Below are positions 63,913-64,000 of a stretch of DNA of 64,000 nucleotides, piece by piece. The DNA comes from JBEVJC01 sp040510375 (lineage in GTDB: Bacteria; Bacteroidota; Bacteroidia; Chitinophagales; Chitinophagaceae): assembly GCA_040510375.1 (NCBI GenBank), contig JBEVJC010000008.1, forward strand, positions 310,001-374,000, given 5' to 3'. The stretch's first letter is position 1. Each line of letters begins with the position of its first letter. The position numbers and the translations under genes are program-made. The notes beneath the pieces were generated by a model that made no database searches, was not told the DNA's origin, and saw only the letters and a program-made list of their open reading frames with translations.

Positions 63913-64000
63913 ATGGACAGGAGAAAAACATTAAAACTTATTGCAACCGGTGCACTGGCTACCGGGGCGGCAGCTATCGGATGTAATACACCGGATGAAA
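63913..64000 (+). CDS. Gluconate 2-dehydrogenase subunit 3-like protein (5' end only)
   Basis: Only the first 29 codons are present. They form a twin-arginine-type signal (MDRRKTLKLIATGALATGAAA) ending in a lipobox-like AIGCN, so the protein is probably exported folded by Tat and lipid-anchored. The small subunit of sugar dehydrogenases commonly lies right after the GMC gene and has such a signal. The identification rests on this context and the signal alone. Confidence 0.65.
   Translation, partial: MDRRKTLKLIATGALATGAAAIGCNTPDE

Overview
The window reads as chromosomal DNA of a member of the Bacteroidota, most likely the Chitinophagaceae. The evidence is the two carboxypeptidase-regulatory-like/beta-barrel outer-membrane proteins, a GLPGLI protein, a DUF4270 lipoprotein, an S8 peptidase and OmpA/TSP3 protein of the kind common in this phylum, few Shine-Dalgarno sequences, and many copies of the Bacteroidota -7 promoter box TAnnTTTG. 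There is no phage, insertion sequence, CRISPR array or obvious island. Almost all of the DNA is coding, on both strands.

Layout. 1-5057: a plus-strand surface-glycan operon with two glycosyltransferases and the complete GDP-D-glycero-D-manno-heptose pathway (hddA, gmhA and an hddC-gmhB fusion). 5182-6186: a secreted protein of unknown function. 6187-6715: a gene-free stretch with degenerate tandem repeats and a large imperfect inverted repeat. 6716-10905: lepA, a SET-domain protein with a very basic 11-residue-repeat tail, and a TPR protein. 10974-25598: a storage-polysaccharide and sugar region with glgB, a TonB-receptor-like barrel plus GLPGLI protein, a periplasmic alpha-amylase with an MFS transporter, glgC, glgA, an FHS-type sugar permease and a ROK kinase. 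25604-28229: rlmB, a NUDIX hydrolase and metK. 28324-30675: a DUF4270 lipoprotein and a truncated starch-synthase-like protein.

30778-38511: panC and panD, a flippase-like membrane protein, ppk1 and ppx, panB, and an ALDH7-type aldehyde dehydrogenase. 38635-45875: an OmpA/TSP3 protein, an S8 peptidase, a DinB-like protein, a Prc-type S41 protease, tRNA-His and a DUF445 protein. 46001-51697: a second barrel protein, two overlapping glycosyltransferases and ftsE with a decayed copy of its own 3' end. 51810-57623: dnaK, DUF456, two methyltransferases, a glycine-rich RRM protein, an acidic disordered protein and a glycine-zipper lipoprotein. 57699-64000: DUF1543, a lipoprotein, an exported Ppx/GppA-like protein, an rhlE-type helicase, and a GMC oxidoreductase with the start of its small subunit.

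How the genes work together. Glycogen synthesis (glgC, glgA, glgB) lies beside a module for breaking down and importing alpha-glucans and phosphorylating glucose. Polyphosphate synthesis and degradation (ppk1/ppx) lie inside the pantothenate genes, and a second, exported exopolyphosphatase-like protein lies about 24 kb away. No whole defence or secondary-metabolite system is visible. The most unusual items are the SET protein with eleven 11-residue basic repeats, the exported Ppx-like protein, the starch-synthase-like protein without its active-site loop, the inverted-repeat element near 6.3-6.6 kb, and two genes whose -7 box lies only 4 nt from the ATG, suggesting leaderless mRNAs.
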